64,000 bases of DNA from the NCBI RefSeq assembly GCF_019166065.1, contig NZ_JAHTBN010000001.1, forward strand, positions 186,001-250,000, given 5' to 3'. The translations under genes and the position numbers were made by a program. The notes below the pieces were generated by a model. It ran no database searches. It saw only the letters and a program-made list of their open reading frames with translations, and had not been told where the DNA came from. The DNA is from Candidimonas humi (lineage in GTDB: Bacteria > Pseudomonadota > Gammaproteobacteria > Burkholderiales > Burkholderiaceae_B). Below are positions 61,942-64,000 of this stretch, piece after piece (within the stretch, counting starts at the first letter, position 1; each line of letters opens with the position of its first letter).

Positions 61942-64000
61942 ATGAGCGCCTCGTCTGCCGGCCGCGCCGCACAGCGCGGCGCGAACCCGGCCGCCACGCT
62001 CGAACGCAAGTTCCAGCGGCTGGGCCTGCGGGACGTCCAGGATTTCATCGTGCACCTGCCCATGCGCTACGAGGACGAGACGCAGATCGTGCCCATAGGC
62101 GGCCTGCACGCGGGCCAGACCGGGCAGGTCGAGGGCGAGGTGCTGCATTCCGAAGTCCAGTACCATCCGCGGCGCCAGTTGCATGCCTTGCTGGAAGACG
62201 GCACCGGCAGGCTGGCGCTGCGCTGGCTGCATTTCTATCCCAGCCAGCAGAAGCAACTGGCGCGGGGCAGGCGCCTGCGGGTGCGCGGCGAGGTGCGCGG
62301 CGGTTTCGCCGGCATCGAGATGGTGCACCCCAAGGTCGCGGCGGCGGACACCGAACTGCCCGATGCGCTGACGCCGGTCTATCCGAGCACCGACGGGCTG
62401 TCCCAGCCGGCGCTGCGCAAGGCGATCGACCAGGCCCTGCAGCGGGCCGATCTGTCCGACACGCTGCCCGAACCGATACGCGAGCGCTACGGGCTGCTGC
62501 CGTTCGACCAGGCGATCCGCGTACTGCATCATCCACCGCCCCAGGTGTCCTACCACGACCTGATCGAGCGTGGCCATCCGGCCTGGAGCCGCATCAAGTT
62601 CGACGAGCTGCTGGCCCAGCAATTGTCGCTGGCGCAGGCCCGCGCCGCGCGCCTGCGCCAGCGCGCCCGCGGCCTGGACCGTGACGACCTGGTGCGCAAG
62701 CTGCGCGCGGGGCTGCCTTTCAAGCTGACGGCGGCCCAGGAACGCGCCTGCGCCGAGATCGCAGCCGACCTGCGCCGGCCCTTTCCCATGCATCGCCTGC
62801 TGCAGGGCGACGTGGGCAGCGGCAAGACCGTGGTCGCGGCGCTGGCTGCAGCCCAGGCGCTGTCCTGCGGCTCGCAGGTAGCGCTCATGGCGCCCACCGA
62901 AATCCTGGCCGAACAGCATTTCCGCAAGCTGGCGGACTGGCTGGAGCCTTTGGGCGTGGAGATTGCGTGGCTGACCGGCAGCCTGGCGCCCAAGGCCCGC
63001 AAGGCTGCGCAGGCCGCCATCGCCGAGGGCAGGGCCGGACTGGCCATAGGCACGCAGGCGCTGATCCAGGACAAAGTGGAATTCGCGCGCCTGGACCTGG
63101 TCATACTCGACGAGCAGCATCGCTTCGGCGTCGGCCAGCGCCTGGAACTCAGCCGCAAGGGCGAGACCCGCGGCGAGCGGGGCTACATCCCGCACCAGTT
63201 GAACATGAGCGCCACTCCTATCCCGCGCACCCTGGCCATGACTTTCTTCGCCGACCTGGACATCTCGGCGATCGACGAGCTGCCGCCGGGGCGCAGTCCG
63301 GTGCTGACCAAGCTGGTGTCGGATGCGCGGCGCGACGAGGTCGTGGCACGCGTGGTGGAAGAAGTGCGCCAGGGGCGCCAGGCCTACTGGGTCTGCCCGC
63401 TGGTCGAGGAAAGCGAGGCGCTGCAATTGCAGACGGCGGTCGACACCCACGCGCGGCTGGCGCAGGCGCTGCCCGGCCTGAATGTAGGCCTGGTGCACGG
63501 ACGCCTGAAACCGGCCGAGAAGGCGCAGGTCATGCAGGCGTTCCGCGACGGCGCCATAGACCTCCTGGTGGCCACAACGGTGATCGAGGTCGGCGTCGAC
63601 GTGCCCAATGCGTCGCTGATGATCATCGAGCACGCCGAGCGTTTCGGGCTGGCGCAACTGCACCAGTTGCGCGGCCGGGTGGGGCGCGGCTCGGCGCAGT
63701 CGGTCTGCGTGCTGATGTACCAGGCGCCGCTGTCGCAGCTGGCGCGCCAGCGCCTGCGCGCCATGTACGAAACCACCGACGGCTTCGAGATCGCGCAGCG
63801 CGACCTCGACCAGCGCGGGCCCGGGGAATTCCTGGGGGTGCGCCAGTCGGGCGTGGAATTGCTGCGCTTTGCCAGCCTGGAGACCGACACGCAGCTCGTC
63901 GAGCGCGCCCGGGCGGTGGCGCAAGAATTGCGGGAATCCTTTCCCGAGCATGCGCAGGCCCATCTCGAACGCTGGATGCGCGGCCGCCAGGATTTCCTGC
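61942..64000 (+). CDS. recG: ATP-dependent DNA helicase RecG, 3' end off the window
   Basis: 686 visible codons, nearly the full expected length of about 690. It has the N-terminal wedge/OB domain (RFQRLGLRDVQDFIVHLPMRYEDE), Walker A LLQGDVGSGKTVVAALAA, DExH box VILDEQHRFGVGQR, motif III MSATPIPRTLAM, LLVATTVIEVGVDVPNA (V) and HQLRGRVGRG (VI). It reverses stalled replication forks and processes recombination intermediates. I chose ATG 61942; another ATG at 61871 is out of frame. The frame is still open at 64000. Confidence 0.97.
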   Translation, partial: MSASSAGRAAQRGANPAATLERKFQRLGLRDVQDFIVHLPMRYEDETQIVPIGGLHAGQTGQVEGEVLHSEVQYHPRRQLHALLEDGTGRLALRWLHFYPSQQKQLARGRRLRVRGEVRGGFAGIEMVHPKVAAADTELPDALTPVYPSTDGLSQPALRKAIDQALQRADLSDTLPEPIRERYGLLPFDQAIRVLHHPPPQVSYHDLIERGHPAWSRIKFDELLAQQLSLAQARAARLRQRARGLDRDDLVRKLRAGLPFKLTAAQERACAEIAADLRRPFPMHRLLQGDVGSGKTVVAALAAAQALSCGSQVALMAPTEILAEQHFRKLADWLEPLGVEIAWLTGSLAPKARKAAQAAIAEGRAGLAIGTQALIQDKVEFARLDLVILDEQHRFGVGQRLELSRKGETRGERGYIPHQLNMSATPIPRTLAMTFFADLDISAIDELPPGRSPVLTKLVSDARRDEVVARVVEEVRQGRQAYWVCPLVEESEALQLQTAVDTHARLAQALPGLNVGLVHGRLKPAEKAQVMQAFRDGAIDLLVATTVIEVGVDVPNASLMIIEHAERFGLAQLHQLRGRVGRGSAQSVCVLMYQAPLSQLARQRLRAMYETTDGFEIAQRDLDQRGPGEFLGVRQSGVELLRFASLETDTQLVERARAVAQELRESFPEHAQAHLERWMRGRQDFL

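Noticed and set aside
61471-63963. An 830-codon minus-strand ORF opposite ridA and recG
   Set aside because: Compositional shadow of recG; the recG frame carries all helicase motifs.

Overview
This window is GC-rich, densely packed DNA from a betaproteobacterium, most likely family Alcaligenaceae (Bordetella/Achromobacter relatives). The evidence is the Bug-type solute-binding protein, the autotransporter style, the yicC-rph-rdgB-hemW-glnA-ntrB-ntrC gene order, an ArgG of about 440 residues and the GTP-type PEP carboxykinase. I found no tRNA, rRNA, CRISPR array or insertion sequence. Most long antisense ORFs are codon-bias shadows of real genes.

Layout. 1-4790: SOS mutasome operon imuA-imuB-dnaE2 (minus strand, dnaE2 cut by the left edge) behind a perfect CTGT-N8-ACAG LexA box. 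4897-12820: housekeeping genes, comprising a YpfH-like esterase whose nucleophile serine is glycine, an exported small protein, a TANGO2/NRDE protein, the PBP7-type endopeptidase pbpG, aqpZ, tag, argG and a LysR regulator. 13132-19282: a three-gene RND efflux system divergent from that LysR gene. 19228-23210: a FAN1-like VRR-NUC nuclease translationally coupled to an iron-sulfur DinG/XPD-type helicase with a nuclease-like N-terminus; a second LexA box lies upstream. 23464-28326: an exported nucleosidase-like protein, a DUF985 cupin, and a GntR / enolase-superfamily dehydratase / Bug-protein catabolic cluster. 28480-33089: an ABC importer operon ending in a GpdQ-like phosphodiesterase, with a LacI-type palindrome upstream. 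33691-36824: pckG and a NadQ/NrtR-like (COG4111) regulator. 37331-41230: a large glycine-rich autotransporter with a long structured leader. 41408-46374: a lone branched-chain-type binding protein, acyl-CoA dehydrogenase and acyl-CoA ligase operon, divergent from an AraC regulator. 46475-49830: an accessory patch with an RlmN paralogue, a DOPA-dioxygenase-like gene, a frameshifted arfB and an unusual toxin/orphan/antitoxin locus followed by an antitoxin remnant. 50078-58453: yicC, rph, rdgB, hemW, then glnA-ntrB-ntrC with textbook sigma-54 and NtrC sites. 58634-64000: LysR/pirin pair, fpr, ridA and recG (cut by the right edge).

The main themes are DNA repair (two SOS-type operons plus tag, recG and rdgB), nitrogen regulation (a complete Ntr module), and several uptake/catabolic operons. 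The best candidates for something undescribed are the three-component toxin-antitoxin locus with an unrecognised 90-residue middle gene, the SOS-linked FAN1-helicase pair, and the ABC importer/GpdQ-like phosphodiesterase operon.
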